DNA from: Bryobacterales bacterium | GTDB taxonomy: Bacteria > Acidobacteriota > Terriglobia > Bryobacterales > Bryobacteraceae | DNA length: 41,309 nucleotides | Reading direction: 5' to 3' | Assembly: GCA_003142185.1 (NCBI GenBank) | Contig: PLOR01000109.1 | Span: 85,000-126,308 of the forward strand | Notes under the pieces: generated by a model | Told to the model about the DNA's origin: nothing | Database searches by the model: none | The model's input: only the letters and a program-made list of their open reading frames with translations | Made by a program: the position numbers and the translations under genes | Part shown: positions 25,337 to 34,019 of the stretch, piece after piece | How the letters are laid out: every line of letters begins with the position of its first letter | Position numbering within the stretch: the stretch's first letter is position 1

Positions 25337-27859
25337 ATGCCATCGTGCCGTAGTGTCCTCACCGTACTCTTTGCCGGTTTGTTCGCTTCCGTGTTGCCGG
25401 CCCAGCAGGATCGCATCACCACTGCGGTCGATGCCCGCCGTTCGGTAGCCGTCAGAGGCAGCGTTTCTCCTCAGGCGCGGCCGCAGTACGATCGTGGCGC
25501 GGTGGAACCCGATTTCCGGCTCGGCAACATCACCCTGATGCTGAAGCCGTCCGCCTCCCAGCAGGCCGCGCTGGAACAGTTGCTGGCGGAGCAGCAGGAT
25601 CCCGCATCGCCGAACTACCACAACTGGTTGACGCCGGAAACCTACGCCGACCGGTTCGGGGCGAGTGCCGCAGATTTGGACAAGGTCGCCGCCTGGTTGC
25701 GCTCCCAGGGCTTCGCCGTCGAGTACACGGCGCGCGGCCGCGACTTCATCAGTTTCAGCGGCACCGCCAGCCAGGTGCAGGCTGCACTGCACACCGAAAT
25801 CCACCGCTACCAGGTGGGCGCCGAAACTCACTTCGCGAACTCGACCGAGTTGTCCCTGCCGGCGGCCATCGAGCCCATGGTGGCCGGTGTCCTGGGACTG
25901 CACGACTTTCACCCGAGGGCGCCGCGGAAGCAAGCCCTGCCAAACTATACCGCGGCTGACGGAAGCCACTACCTGCTGCCGGACGACTTCGCGACTATTT
26001 ACGGTCTTGTCCCTTCGTATGACTACGGATACACGGGCGCGGGACAGAGCATTGTGATCGTCGGACAGAGCGACATCAATCCCAAGGACATCGCATTGTT
26101 CCGCAGCAGTTGGGGCCTTCCCTTAACCACCATTCAGATGGTTCCCGCTGGCACCTACCCGGGGATCGATAGCGACAACGAAGTTGAGGCGGACTTGGAT
26201 CTGGAATGGGCCGGCGCGGTGGCTCGATGGGCGACGCTGGTCTACGTTTACAGCGAAGACGCAACCTACTCGGCTTACTATGCGATCGACAACAACCTGG
26301 GGCCGGTGATTAGCGAGAGCTTTGGGCTGTGCGAATACCAGGTGGGAATCGAGCGGCTGGGCCTTTACTACTATGAGGTGGAGGCGCAGAAAGGCAATGC
26401 GCTGGGAATTACCTGGCTGGCTGCATCGGGCGATTCGGGTCCGGCAGGCTGCGATTATCAAGTCGCCGTTTCAACCCAGGGTCTGGGAGTTAGCCTTCCC
26501 GCCAGCGTTCCCGAGGTCACCGCGGTGGGCGGGACGGAATTCAACGAAGGAAGCGGCAGCTATTGGAGTGGCGCCAACGGGCTCTATGGTGGCTCGGCGC
26601 TATCCTATATCCCCGAGACGGCGTGGAACGACACAGTGGCAAGCGGGGGACTTGCGGCCAGCGGCGGCGGCCTGAGTGCGTTTTACAAGAAGCCCGCGTG
26701 GCAAACCGGTCCCGGTGTTCCCAACGACGGCGTGCGCGATGTGCCCGATGTCGCCCTGGCCGCGTCGAACGCCCACGACCCCTACATCATCGTTACTGGG
26801 GGGGCGACCGCTGGCGTGGGCGGCACGTCGGTCGCAACGCCTTGTTTCGCCGGAATGATCGCTGTGCTCAATCAGTACCTGGTGCAGAACGGGGTGCAAA
26901 CGAAGGCCGGCTTGGGCAACATCAACCCGAAATTGTACAGCATGGCAGCGTCCGGCAAGTCCGGAGTTTTTCACGATATCACCACAGGGAACAACATCGT
27001 TCCATGCGTGCCGAATACAGCGGAATGTGTCAACGCCGGGTCTGGGAGTGCGGCCGGTGCGGGTTCCTCGGGAGTCACCATCGCTCCGTGCCAGACGCCG
27101 AACTGTGGCGTCGGCAGCTTTGGGTATACGGCCGGCCCGGGTTACGACCTTGTGACGGGCCTGGGATCGGTGGACGCGTACAACCTGATCACCGTATGGG
27201 GCAACATTCCGGTTATCCCCACCACCACAACGCTAACTGTGAACCCGGCCGTTATCGTGGCGAGCGGGTCCGCGGTGCTGACCGCTACCGTGCAAGCTGC
27301 GAGCGGCACGCGGTCGCCCACCGGGCCGGTTTCCTTCACGCTGGGGAGCGAGATGCTGGGCACCGCGATGCTGGCGGGGTCCGGAGGAAGCTCCACCGCG
27401 TCCATCACGGTTTCCGGCGGCCGGTTGGTGACGGCCGACAACACGGTTCAGGCTAACTACGGGGGCAGCCCCACGTTCGGTCCTTCCTCGGCATCGGCGA
27501 CCATCACCGTGGGTAATCCCGCGACCTCCCAAGTGGTGGTGTCGGTGACGCCGAATCCGGTCTACCAGCAGGCGCCGGATGCGAATGGCGCCACCTTCTC
27601 TTTCACCGTCCAATTGAGCGATACCTCCGGAATATCCACGACCCTGACCGGGTTCACTTTCGACGGGGTGAGCTTCACGACCTCGATCGCGAAGTTTTTC
27701 GGCAGTACCGCGCTCGCCGCGCACGGCACGCTTGCCGCAAATTTGAAGGCGGGGAACATCAACGTGCCGTCCACGGTGCTGATGGTATTTAACGGCCGGG
27801 ACGCGACCGGAGCGGCGTGGACCCAGCAGATCTCGGTTCCCTTCCTGCCGCAGCAGTAA
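25337..27859 (+). CDS. Secreted S53 (kumamolisin/sedolisin-type) protease
   Basis: This is an 840-residue exported peptidase, active in acid conditions in known members. A signal peptide (residues 1-22) is followed by the pro-domain, about residues 45-195 (LMLKPSASQQAALEQLLAEQQDP, NWLTPETYADRFG), and the catalytic domain, about 205-620. The S53 catalytic residues are visible: E284 and D288 (EADLDLEWAG), D366 of the oxyanion hole (AASGDSGPAG) and nucleophile S498 (GGTSVATPCFAG). A bacterial Ig-like domain (about 628-722) and another beta domain (to 840) follow, probably for surface or polymer binding. It stands alone, and no maturation partner is nearby. All catalytic residues are intact. Confidence 0.94.
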   Translation: MPSCRSVLTVLFAGLFASVLPAQQDRITTAVDARRSVAVRGSVSPQARPQYDRGAVEPDFRLGNITLMLKPSASQQAALEQLLAEQQDPASPNYHNWLTPETYADRFGASAADLDKVAAWLRSQGFAVEYTARGRDFISFSGTASQVQAALHTEIHRYQVGAETHFANSTELSLPAAIEPMVAGVLGLHDFHPRAPRKQALPNYTAADGSHYLLPDDFATIYGLVPSYDYGYTGAGQSIVIVGQSDINPKDIALFRSSWGLPLTTIQMVPAGTYPGIDSDNEVEADLDLEWAGAVARWATLVYVYSEDATYSAYYAIDNNLGPVISESFGLCEYQVGIERLGLYYYEVEAQKGNALGITWLAASGDSGPAGCDYQVAVSTQGLGVSLPASVPEVTAVGGTEFNEGSGSYWSGANGLYGGSALSYIPETAWNDTVASGGLAASGGGLSAFYKKPAWQTGPGVPNDGVRDVPDVALAASNAHDPYIIVTGGATAGVGGTSVATPCFAGMIAVLNQYLVQNGVQTKAGLGNINPKLYSMAASGKSGVFHDITTGNNIVPCVPNTAECVNAGSGSAAGAGSSGVTIAPCQTPNCGVGSFGYTAGPGYDLVTGLGSVDAYNLITVWGNIPVIPTTTTLTVNPAVIVASGSAVLTATVQAASGTRSPTGPVSFTLGSEMLGTAMLAGSGGSSTASITVSGGRLVTADNTVQANYGGSPTFGPSSASATITVGNPATSQVVVSVTPNPVYQQAPDANGATFSFTVQLSDTSGISTTLTGFTFDGVSFTTSIAKFFGSTALAAHGTLAANLKAGNINVPSTVLMVFNGRDATGAAWTQQISVPFLPQQ

Positions 27860-27924
27860 CTGACGGAGGTCGAGAACACAGCGGGTTCAGGCGCGGCGCA
27901 TGCGCCGGGTGGAATAATACTGTC

Positions 27925-29271
27925 GTGCGCACTATCATCGAACCGTTCCGCATCAAGAGCGTCGAACCGCTCACTTACACCAGCCGGGAAGAGCGCGAAG
28001 GTTATCTGGAAGCGGCCGGCTACAACCTCTTCCTGATCGAAGCCCGTCACATCCTGATCGATCTGCTCACCGATTCCGGCACTTCGGCCATGTCGACCGA
28101 ACAATGGGCGGCGGTGATGCGCGGCGACGAATCCTACGCGGGCAGCGAGAGCTTCTTCCGCCTGCGGCGGGTGGCGGAAGCATTGACCGGCTTTCGCCAC
28201 ATCATTCCGACGCATCAGGGCCGCGCGGCGGAGCGTATCCTCTTCACCGTGCTGACCAAGCCCGGGCACGTCGTGCCCTCCAACACGCACTTCGATACCA
28301 CCCGCGCCAACATCGAATTCACCGGCGCCCGCGCCGTGGACCTGCCCATCCCGGAGGCGGCCGATACCCAGGCGCGCCTCGATTTCAAGGGCAACATGGA
28401 CGCCGCGGCGCTGGAAGCTCTCATCGCGCGCGAAGGCGCAGCGAAGATTCCGCTGGTGATGCTCACCATTACCAATAATTCCGGCGGCGGCCAGCCGGTC
28501 TCGATGGCGAATATCGAAGCGGTGAAACGGGTGGCGTCGCGGCACGGCATTCCGCTCTACCTGGATGCCTGCCGGTTCGCCGAGAACGCCTGGTTCATCC
28601 GCGAGCGCGAAGCCGGGTATGTGGATTGGACGCCGAAGCAGATCGCGCAGAAAATGTTTTCGCTGGCCGATGGGTGCACGTTCTCCGCCAAGAAGGATGC
28701 ATTCGCCAATATCGGCGGCTTCCTCTGCACCAATGACGACCGCCTGGCGCAGCAGGAAACCAACCTCTTAATTCTCACCGAGGGCTTCCCGACTTACGGC
28801 GGGCTGGCCGGCCGCGACCTGGATGCCATCGCGGTGGGCCTGGAGGAAATCCTCCATCCCGATTACCTGCGCTACCGGATCGCTTCCACGGGTTACTTGG
28901 GCCGCCACATCGCCGACCGCGGCGTGCCGATCGTCGAGCCTCCCGGCGGCCACGCCATCTATATCGACGCAGCCCGCATGCTGCCGCACATCCCGGCGCA
29001 CCAGTTTCCCGGCCAGGCGTTGGCGGTGGAACTTTACCGGCACGCTGGGATACGGTCTGTCGAGATCGGCTCGGTGATGTTCGGCGCGGCGGCGCGGCAT
29101 GAGCTGCTGCGGCTGGCGATTCCGCGCCGAGTCTACACGCAAAGCCATATCGACTACGTGGTGGAAGCGGTGCTGGAGGTCAACGCCCGCAAGCGCGACA
29201 TACGCGGTCTGGAGATCGCCGAGGAGCCGCCGTTTCTGCGCCACTTCAGCGCCCGCTTCCGGCCGCTATAA
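27925..29271 (+). CDS. tnaA: Tryptophanase
   Basis: This is a 448-residue PLP beta-eliminating lyase: L-tryptophan to indole, pyruvate and ammonia. The PLP lysine is K257 in FSAKKDAFANIGGF. Family knowledge separates tryptophanase from tyrosine phenol-lyase at two positions: TPL has Thr124 and Arg381, tryptophanase Asp and a branched aliphatic residue. Here they are D124 (HFDTT) and I381 (SVEIGS), and the RHF near the C-terminus also matches tryptophanase. The start is GTG at 27925, with no good ribosome-binding site but AATAAT six bases upstream. No tnaC leader or TnaB permease is seen. Its stop overlaps a perfect -10 of the next gene. Cytoplasmic tetramer. Confidence 0.93.
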   Translation: MRTIIEPFRIKSVEPLTYTSREEREGYLEAAGYNLFLIEARHILIDLLTDSGTSAMSTEQWAAVMRGDESYAGSESFFRLRRVAEALTGFRHIIPTHQGRAAERILFTVLTKPGHVVPSNTHFDTTRANIEFTGARAVDLPIPEAADTQARLDFKGNMDAAALEALIAREGAAKIPLVMLTITNNSGGGQPVSMANIEAVKRVASRHGIPLYLDACRFAENAWFIREREAGYVDWTPKQIAQKMFSLADGCTFSAKKDAFANIGGFLCTNDDRLAQQETNLLILTEGFPTYGGLAGRDLDAIAVGLEEILHPDYLRYRIASTGYLGRHIADRGVPIVEPPGGHAIYIDAARMLPHIPAHQFPGQALAVELYRHAGIRSVEIGSVMFGAAARHELLRLAIPRRVYTQSHIDYVVEAVLEVNARKRDIRGLEIAEEPPFLRHFSARFRPL

Positions 29272-29272
29272 T
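29267..29272 (+). promoter_or_regulatory. Perfect -10 at the tnaA stop codon
   Basis: TATAAT (29267-29272) overlaps the TAA stop of tnaA. Transcription would start near 29279, six bases before the next ATG (29285). The -35 region is poor (CTTCAG at the right distance), so an independent promoter for the ModBC-like pair is likely but unproved. Confidence 0.4.
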
Positions 29273-29284
29273 TGAAGGTCCTTG

Positions 29285-29839
29285 ATGACAGCCGATTGGT
29301 CGCCGTTGTGGCTCGGCCTGCGCGTGGCGCTGATGGTGAGCGTCCTGGCGCTGGTGGTGGCGCCGTGGCCCGCGTGGTGGCTGGCGCGCCGGAACTGGCC
29401 GGCAGTCACGCTGCTCGCGCGGTTTCTCGCGAGCGTTCCGGCGGTGATCATTGCGGCGCTGGCGGTGCCCGCGTTCACCTGGCCGGTGGCGGTTGCGGCA
29501 GGCTTGGTGCGCGCCGTTCCCTACGCGCTAGCGGCTTGCCGCACCGCTTTTCAATCCCTCAATCCCGGCTATGTGAAAGCCGCGCGCATGACCGGCGCTT
29601 CCGACCTGCGCATCTTCTGGACGCTGGCGCTGCCGCTCGACGGCCCGGCCGCGCTTCGAGCGGCGGCGGACGTGTTTGCGGAGACCATGCTAGAGGTTGC
29701 GGTGGCGCTGTGGATCGGCGGCCGGCTGAGCGCTCCGCCCGCCGGCGCCATTTTGTTGACAGCTCTGGCCGGCAACGCGCTGGCCCTATGGCTGCGGCGC
29801 GAGACCGGAACCCCCGTGGAACGGCAGGGCGGGCGATGA
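29285..29839 (+). CDS. Short ModB-like ABC permease
   Basis: This is a 184-residue inner-membrane permease, shorter than the 220-230 residues of ModB and thus about one or two helices reduced. Four or five hydrophobic segments are visible (about 8-30, 48-78, 118-150, 158-172). The EAA-type coupling motif is AARMTGASDLRIFWTLALPL (about residues 97-116). AAGG stands six bases before ATG; TTG at 29282 is an alternative. The ATPase start overlaps its stop (ATGA). Molybdate or another oxyanion is the natural guess, but no substrate-binding protein is nearby. The partner ATPase is degenerate, so transport activity is doubtful. Confidence 0.78.
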   Translation: MTADWSPLWLGLRVALMVSVLALVVAPWPAWWLARRNWPAVTLLARFLASVPAVIIAALAVPAFTWPVAVAAGLVRAVPYALAACRTAFQSLNPGYVKAARMTGASDLRIFWTLALPLDGPAALRAAADVFAETMLEVAVALWIGGRLSAPPAGAILLTALAGNALALWLRRETGTPVERQGGR

Positions 29840-30867
29840 CCGGCATTCGCGTCAAAAAAAAGGTCTCGGAGGCATTCACGCTGGAGGCCGATTTCAGCCT
29901 CGGCGCGGGCATCACGGCGCTGATCGGGCCGGCGGGCGCGGGCAAGACGCTGCTCCTCGAAATGGTGGCCGGCCTGGCCACGCCCGATGAGGGCCGCATC
30001 CTGCTGGACGATGCCATTCTGTTCGATGGCCAGGCGCGCGTCGATCTGCCCCTGGTCCGCCGCGGCTGCGGCTACGTTTCGCAAACCGATTCGCTGTTTC
30101 CCCATCGAACGCTGCGGCAGAACCTGGAGTTCGCGGCGCGCCGGTTTCCGCGCCTGGAGCGCCACCGCCGCGTGGCCGAAGCTATCGAGCAATTCACACT
30201 AGCCGAATCGGCCGCGCTGCGGCCGGCCGAAGCCGACGCAGCAGAGCGGCTGCGCTGCTCGATCGCCCGTGCGCTGATCGGCGGGCCCGGACTGCTGCTG
30301 GCCGACGATGCCGGCATCGATGGCGCACTTTTCGAATTGATCCGCACCCATTTCCGCGGCCCGATCCTGATGGCTGCGCGCGACCTCGATCTGGCTTGCA
30401 CGGCGGCTTCGGAAATGACGTTGTTCGATCACGGGCACATTGTGCAGCGCGGCACGCCGCGGACTGTCCTGGACCAACCGGCCACGGTCGAAGCCGCGCG
30501 CCTGGCCGGCTACGAGAATCTCTGGCAAGGCACGATTGCCACGCTCGATCGCGCCGCCAACCTGAGCCGTTTGGAATGCGGCGGCTTCGCGCTCACCGTG
30601 CCTTATCTGCCCGGCCATTTGCGTGGCGACCGTGTATGGGTGGCCATCCGCGCCGCGGCGGTGCGCCCGCGCCGCGCAGATTCGCCGCCGGCGCCGAATG
30701 TGATCCCAGCGGAGCTGGTCCGCGTCGCCGGGCGAGCGCAATCGGTGCGCCTGGAATTCGCCGGCCCCATCGTGGCCGAACTCTCGCTCAGCCAGTTCGC
30801 GGCGCTCGGCGATAACAAGAGCTGGCTCGTCGAGTTTCCCGGCGAAAGCCTACACATGATCCCGTAA
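29836..30867 (+). CDS. ModC-like ATPase with degenerate catalytic motifs
   Basis: This is a 343-residue protein with an ABC ATPase core (1-about 230) and a C-terminal region like the TOBE domains of ModC (about 245-343). Walker A is intact (G31-PAGAGK-T38) and the Q-loop glutamine is Q83. But the LSGGQ signature is replaced by AEADA (131-135), the catalytic Glu after Walker B is Asp (LLLAD-D158), and the H-loop His is Arg (AARD, 182). It may bind but hydrolyse ATP poorly, or need a partner. An A8 run follows close to the start. It is coupled to the short permease by ATGA. Confidence 0.8.
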   Translation: MTGIRVKKKVSEAFTLEADFSLGAGITALIGPAGAGKTLLLEMVAGLATPDEGRILLDDAILFDGQARVDLPLVRRGCGYVSQTDSLFPHRTLRQNLEFAARRFPRLERHRRVAEAIEQFTLAESAALRPAEADAAERLRCSIARALIGGPGLLLADDAGIDGALFELIRTHFRGPILMAARDLDLACTAASEMTLFDHGHIVQRGTPRTVLDQPATVEAARLAGYENLWQGTIATLDRAANLSRLECGGFALTVPYLPGHLRGDRVWVAIRAAAVRPRRADSPPAPNVIPAELVRVAGRAQSVRLEFAGPIVAELSLSQFAALGDNKSWLVEFPGESLHMIP

Positions 30868-30869
30868 AC

Positions 30870-30889
30870 CCGGCGGTTTCGAACGCCGG
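30870..30889 (+). terminator. Hairpin after the ModC-like gene
   Basis: CCGGCG, 8-base loop, CGCCGG, starting 3 bases past the TAA. Only a short ATTT lies downstream, so termination is possible but weak. Confidence 0.3.
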
Positions 30890-30965
30890 CGTAACATTTG
30901 ACACGGGCCCGTTTCTTTTGGCGGCGGGTAGGCGCATAATTGTATGAATTGCGCTTGGAGGCGGT

Positions 30966-32078
30966 ATGGCTAATCGAATTGGTGCATTTTCGGTCGTGAT
31001 GTTGGCCGGCATGGCGGCGCACGGTCAGTCGGTCGAAATGGCGATGAGGCAGAGTTACGAGAAGGCAATTTTTTTCTCGGGCCAGGTGAAGCTCGATGAT
31101 GCATCCGCGCCTCCCGAGCCGGTTGCCATCAACCGGGTGTGCAATGGCCAATCTCATTTTGAAACCTGGACCGACGCCAAGGGGCGCTTCTCTTTCCAGG
31201 TGACCGCCGGCGGGAATGACGCGGGGCAGGCGGATGCGACCCAAAACAGCACGCCACCGAGCGATCTCACGACTCCCATCGGCGTTTCAACGGGGACCTA
31301 CATGCCGGTGGTCGCCGCTCTACGCGATTGCGAACTGCAGGCCGTGCTGGCGGGCTATCGGTCGGAGCTGGTCAGTATCGCTGTGAAGAGCCGTTCCGAC
31401 GATGGCCGCCTCGGCGTCATCACGCTACATTCACTGTCCCATGCCACCGCCCTGACGGTGAGCGCGACCACGCTGGAGGCCCCGGCCAACGCCCGCAAGG
31501 CCTACGACCGGGGAATCGACGCGCTGGCGAAGCAGAAATTGGACGCTGCGGCGGACGAGCTCACCAAAGCTGTGACGGCTTACCCGAAGTTCGCCATCGC
31601 CTGGTATCAGCTCGGCCTGCTGCGCCAGAAACGGAATGACGCCGCCGGGGCCAATGAGGCCTGGAAGCAAGCGCTGGCGAGCGATCCCAAGTACGTCAGG
31701 CCTTATGAGAGACTGACGACGGTGGCCGACCACACGCAGGATTGGGCGTCTTCCGAAGCGTATTCCCGGGCCTGGATCCAGCTCGATCCCGACGACTTTC
31801 CAGGGGCATATCTGTATAACGCGGTTGCCAACGCCAGGCTGAATCACACGGAGGTCGCCGAGCGCGCCGCACGCCAAGGGCTGCAGATCGACAAGGAACA
31901 CAGGATTCCGAGGCTCAACGTTGTGCTGGGGCTGATTTTGCTTGGGAAGAACGAGAATGCCGAGGCAGCCACGTACTTCCGGGCATATCTGGCGCTGGCG
32001 CCCAACGCAAACGATGCGGCCGCAGCGCGGCAGCAATTAGTTTCTCTGGATGCAGCCGCGGCGGCGCGGCCGCAGTAG
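30966..32078 (+). CDS. Secreted TPR protein
   Basis: This is a 370-residue protein with a signal peptide (MANRIGAFSVVMLAGMAAHGQ). Residues about 35-150 resemble a carboxypeptidase-regulatory-like beta sandwich. From about 175 to 350 there are TPR helices (ARKAYDRGIDALAKQKLDAAADELTKAV, FAIAWYQLGLLRQKRNDAAGANEAWKQAL, with TPR signature residues W/G/A). It probably binds proteins in the periplasm. GGAGG lies four bases before ATG, and CATAAT (30935-30940) is a possible -10. It stands alone and is followed by a REP-like hairpin. No enzymatic role can be named. Confidence 0.85.
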   Translation: MANRIGAFSVVMLAGMAAHGQSVEMAMRQSYEKAIFFSGQVKLDDASAPPEPVAINRVCNGQSHFETWTDAKGRFSFQVTAGGNDAGQADATQNSTPPSDLTTPIGVSTGTYMPVVAALRDCELQAVLAGYRSELVSIAVKSRSDDGRLGVITLHSLSHATALTVSATTLEAPANARKAYDRGIDALAKQKLDAAADELTKAVTAYPKFAIAWYQLGLLRQKRNDAAGANEAWKQALASDPKYVRPYERLTTVADHTQDWASSEAYSRAWIQLDPDDFPGAYLYNAVANARLNHTEVAERAARQGLQIDKEHRIPRLNVVLGLILLGKNENAEAATYFRAYLALAPNANDAAAARQQLVSLDAAAAARPQ

Positions 32079-32171
32079 CACGCGGCCCTGAAGGCCGGTT
32101 AGGAAATAACGGCCACCGGCCGCTCCCTATGGTTGCAGCTCCGATGCGCCCGGTGCCGCAGCGCCGACCGG

Positions 32172-32193
32172 GTGTCGAGAAGAGTCTCGACAC
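32172..32193. repeat. Hairpin between TPR gene and aspS
   Basis: GTGTCGAGA, loop AGAG, TCTCGACAC: a perfect 9-bp stem without a T run. It lies between two convergent genes (32078 and 32233) and may stop transcription from both sides or be a REP element. Confidence 0.5.
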
Positions 32194-32232
32194 GGCACGC
32201 ACGAGTGCGCGCGCCACGTGGGCCGTCAGGAT

Positions 32233-34011
32233 TTACTTACTCCCGCGGAAAGTAATGCCCAGCTCGCGTAACTGCCGCTCGGGTACCGTCGCTGGCGCTT
32301 CGCACATCAAATCCGTTCCGCGCGCGGTCTTGGGGAACGGAATGACATCGCGGATGGAGCTCTCGCCAGCCAGAATCATCACCAGGCGGTCGAGTCCCAG
32401 AGCGATTCCACCGTGCGGCGGCGCGCCATATTCCAGCGCGTCCAACAGGAAACCGAAGCGGCGATGCGCTTCCTCGTCGCTGAAGCCCAACGCGGCGAAC
32501 ACTTTCGACTGCACGTCGCGGCGGTGGATACGAATCGAGCCGGAGCCGAGCTCGGTGCCGTTCAGCACCACGTCATAGGACTTGGCGCGGCAGCGTGCCG
32601 GATCGGAGACGAGCTTTTCCAGGTCTTCATCGTGCACGGAAGTGAAGGGATGGTGCGCGGCGTTCCAGCGGTTCTCTTCGTCGTCCCACTCGAACATGGG
32701 GAAATCGACCACCCAGAGGAACTGGAAATTCTTCGGATCGAGCAGCTTGTGGCGGTCGTTGAATTTCTGCGCGCAATAAAGCCGCAGTTGGCCGCAGGCC
32801 TGGTAGACGGTCCGTTCGGGGAGCTGGCCCTTCGGCTCGCCGGCCCAGGTGGCCAGCACCAGCAGGTCGTTCTGCTGCGCTCCCGTGCGTTCGCGCACGT
32901 GCGCCATGGGCCCGGGGTAGTCGCGTTCCAGGCGCTTGAAATCGTCATAGACGCGGAGGCCGAGTTGCTGGCCGAAGGCTTTCAGCTCGTCGCGTTCCTT
33001 GCGGCTGGCGACGCCGGTCGCGGGAATGTGGATGGCGACCAGCGGCAGGCCACCGGCCGCCAGTTCCGGCGCCAGGTCCTCGACAGGGTGCATGGGCGGG
33101 ATGCGGCAGTCGGGCTTGTCGCTGCCATAGCTGCGCATGGCTTCCGCGTAGGTGATGCGCGGGAACGGCGTCGCGATCTCGAATCCGGCCACGGCGCACG
33201 CGTTCTTCAGCATGGGCTCGATCACCTCGAAAATGCGCTCCTGCTGGGGGAACGACATTTCCAGGTCGATCTGCGTGAACTCCGGCTGGCGGTCGGCGCG
33301 CAGGTCTTCGTCGCGGAAGCAGCGCACGATCTGAAAATACTTTTCGTAGCCGCCCACCATCAGAAGCTGCTTGAAGATTTGCGGCGATTGCGGCAGCGCA
33401 TAGAACGTGCCGGGCTGCACGCGGCTGGGCACCAGGTAATCGCGCGCGCCCTCCGGCGTGGAGCGGGTCATGAAGGGCGTCTCGATTTCCAGGAACCCGG
33501 CCGAATTCAGGTGCTCGCGGATGGCGAAGGCGATCTTCGAGCGCAGAATGATATTGCGCTGCATGCGCGGCCGGCGCAAATCCACGTAGCGGTATTTGAG
33601 GCGGGCGTCCTCGGCGACGTCCACCTGCTCTTCCATGGGGAAGGGCGGCGTGCGGGATTCGTTCAACAGCCAGATGCTGGAAGCCACAACCTCGATTTCG
33701 CCGGTGGGGAGGTTCGGATTCACGTTGGTGGCGGAGCGCAGCGCGACCTTGCCCTCGACGGCGATCACGTACTCGGGGCGCACCTGCTCGGCGCGGCTGT
33801 GCACGGCGGGTCCGACGTCCTCATGAAAGACGACCTGGGTGATGCCATCGCGGTCGCGCAAGTCGACGAAGATGACGCCGCCGTGATCGCGGCGGCGATG
33901 CACCCAGCCCATCAGGACCACGGTTTTGCCTTCGTCGGCGGCTCGCAACGTTCCGCAGTAATGCGTGCGGCGAAGGTCGCCCAGAAAATCCAGTGTGACG
34001 GAAGTTTCCAT
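32233..34011 (-). CDS. aspS: Aspartyl-tRNA synthetase (probably non-discriminating)
   Basis: This is a class II synthetase of 592 residues: N-terminal OB-fold anticodon domain (about 1-115), catalytic domain with the GAD insertion of bacterial AspRS. Motif 2 is [12 protein letters not shown]-like ([17 protein letters not shown]), motif 3 [11 protein letters not shown]. Residue H43 in RRRDHGG occupies the position (His31 in Pseudomonas numbering) that, by family knowledge, is His in non-discriminating enzymes and Leu in E. coli. It would then also charge tRNA-Asn for later amidation by GatCAB. ATG at 34011 is used; a TTG at 34023 would overlap hisS. It is the second gene after hisS. Cytoplasmic. 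Confidence 0.95.
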   Translation of the reverse strand: METSVTLDFLGDLRRTHYCGTLRAADEGKTVVLMGWVHRRRDHGGVIFVDLRDRDGITQVVFHEDVGPAVHSRAEQVRPEYVIAVEGKVALRSATNVNPNLPTGEIEVVASSIWLLNESRTPPFPMEEQVDVAEDARLKYRYVDLRRPRMQRNIILRSKIAFAIREHLNSAGFLEIETPFMTRSTPEGARDYLVPSRVQPGTFYALPQSPQIFKQLLMVGGYEKYFQIVRCFRDEDLRADRQPEFTQIDLEMSFPQQERIFEVIEPMLKNACAVAGFEIATPFPRITYAEAMRSYGSDKPDCRIPPMHPVEDLAPELAAGGLPLVAIHIPATGVASRKERDELKAFGQQLGLRVYDDFKRLERDYPGPMAHVRERTGAQQNDLLVLATWAGEPKGQLPERTVYQACGQLRLYCAQKFNDRHKLLDPKNFQFLWVVDFPMFEWDDEENRWNAAHHPFTSVHDEDLEKLVSDPARCRAKSYDVVLNGTELGSGSIRIHRRDVQSKVFAALGFSDEEAHRRFGFLLDALEYGAPPHGGIALGLDRLVMILAGESSIRDVIPFPKTARGTDLMCEAPATVPERQLRELGITFRGSK

Positions 34012-34019
34012 ATCGATGC

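Noticed and set aside
26563-27456. Second-frame open reading inside the S53 protease gene
   Set aside because: It is an alternative frame of high-GC coding DNA with no motifs; the protease frame carries catalytic residues.
30898-30903. TTGACA as -35 of the TPR gene
   Set aside because: The nearest -10-like CATAAT is 31 bases away, too far for one promoter.
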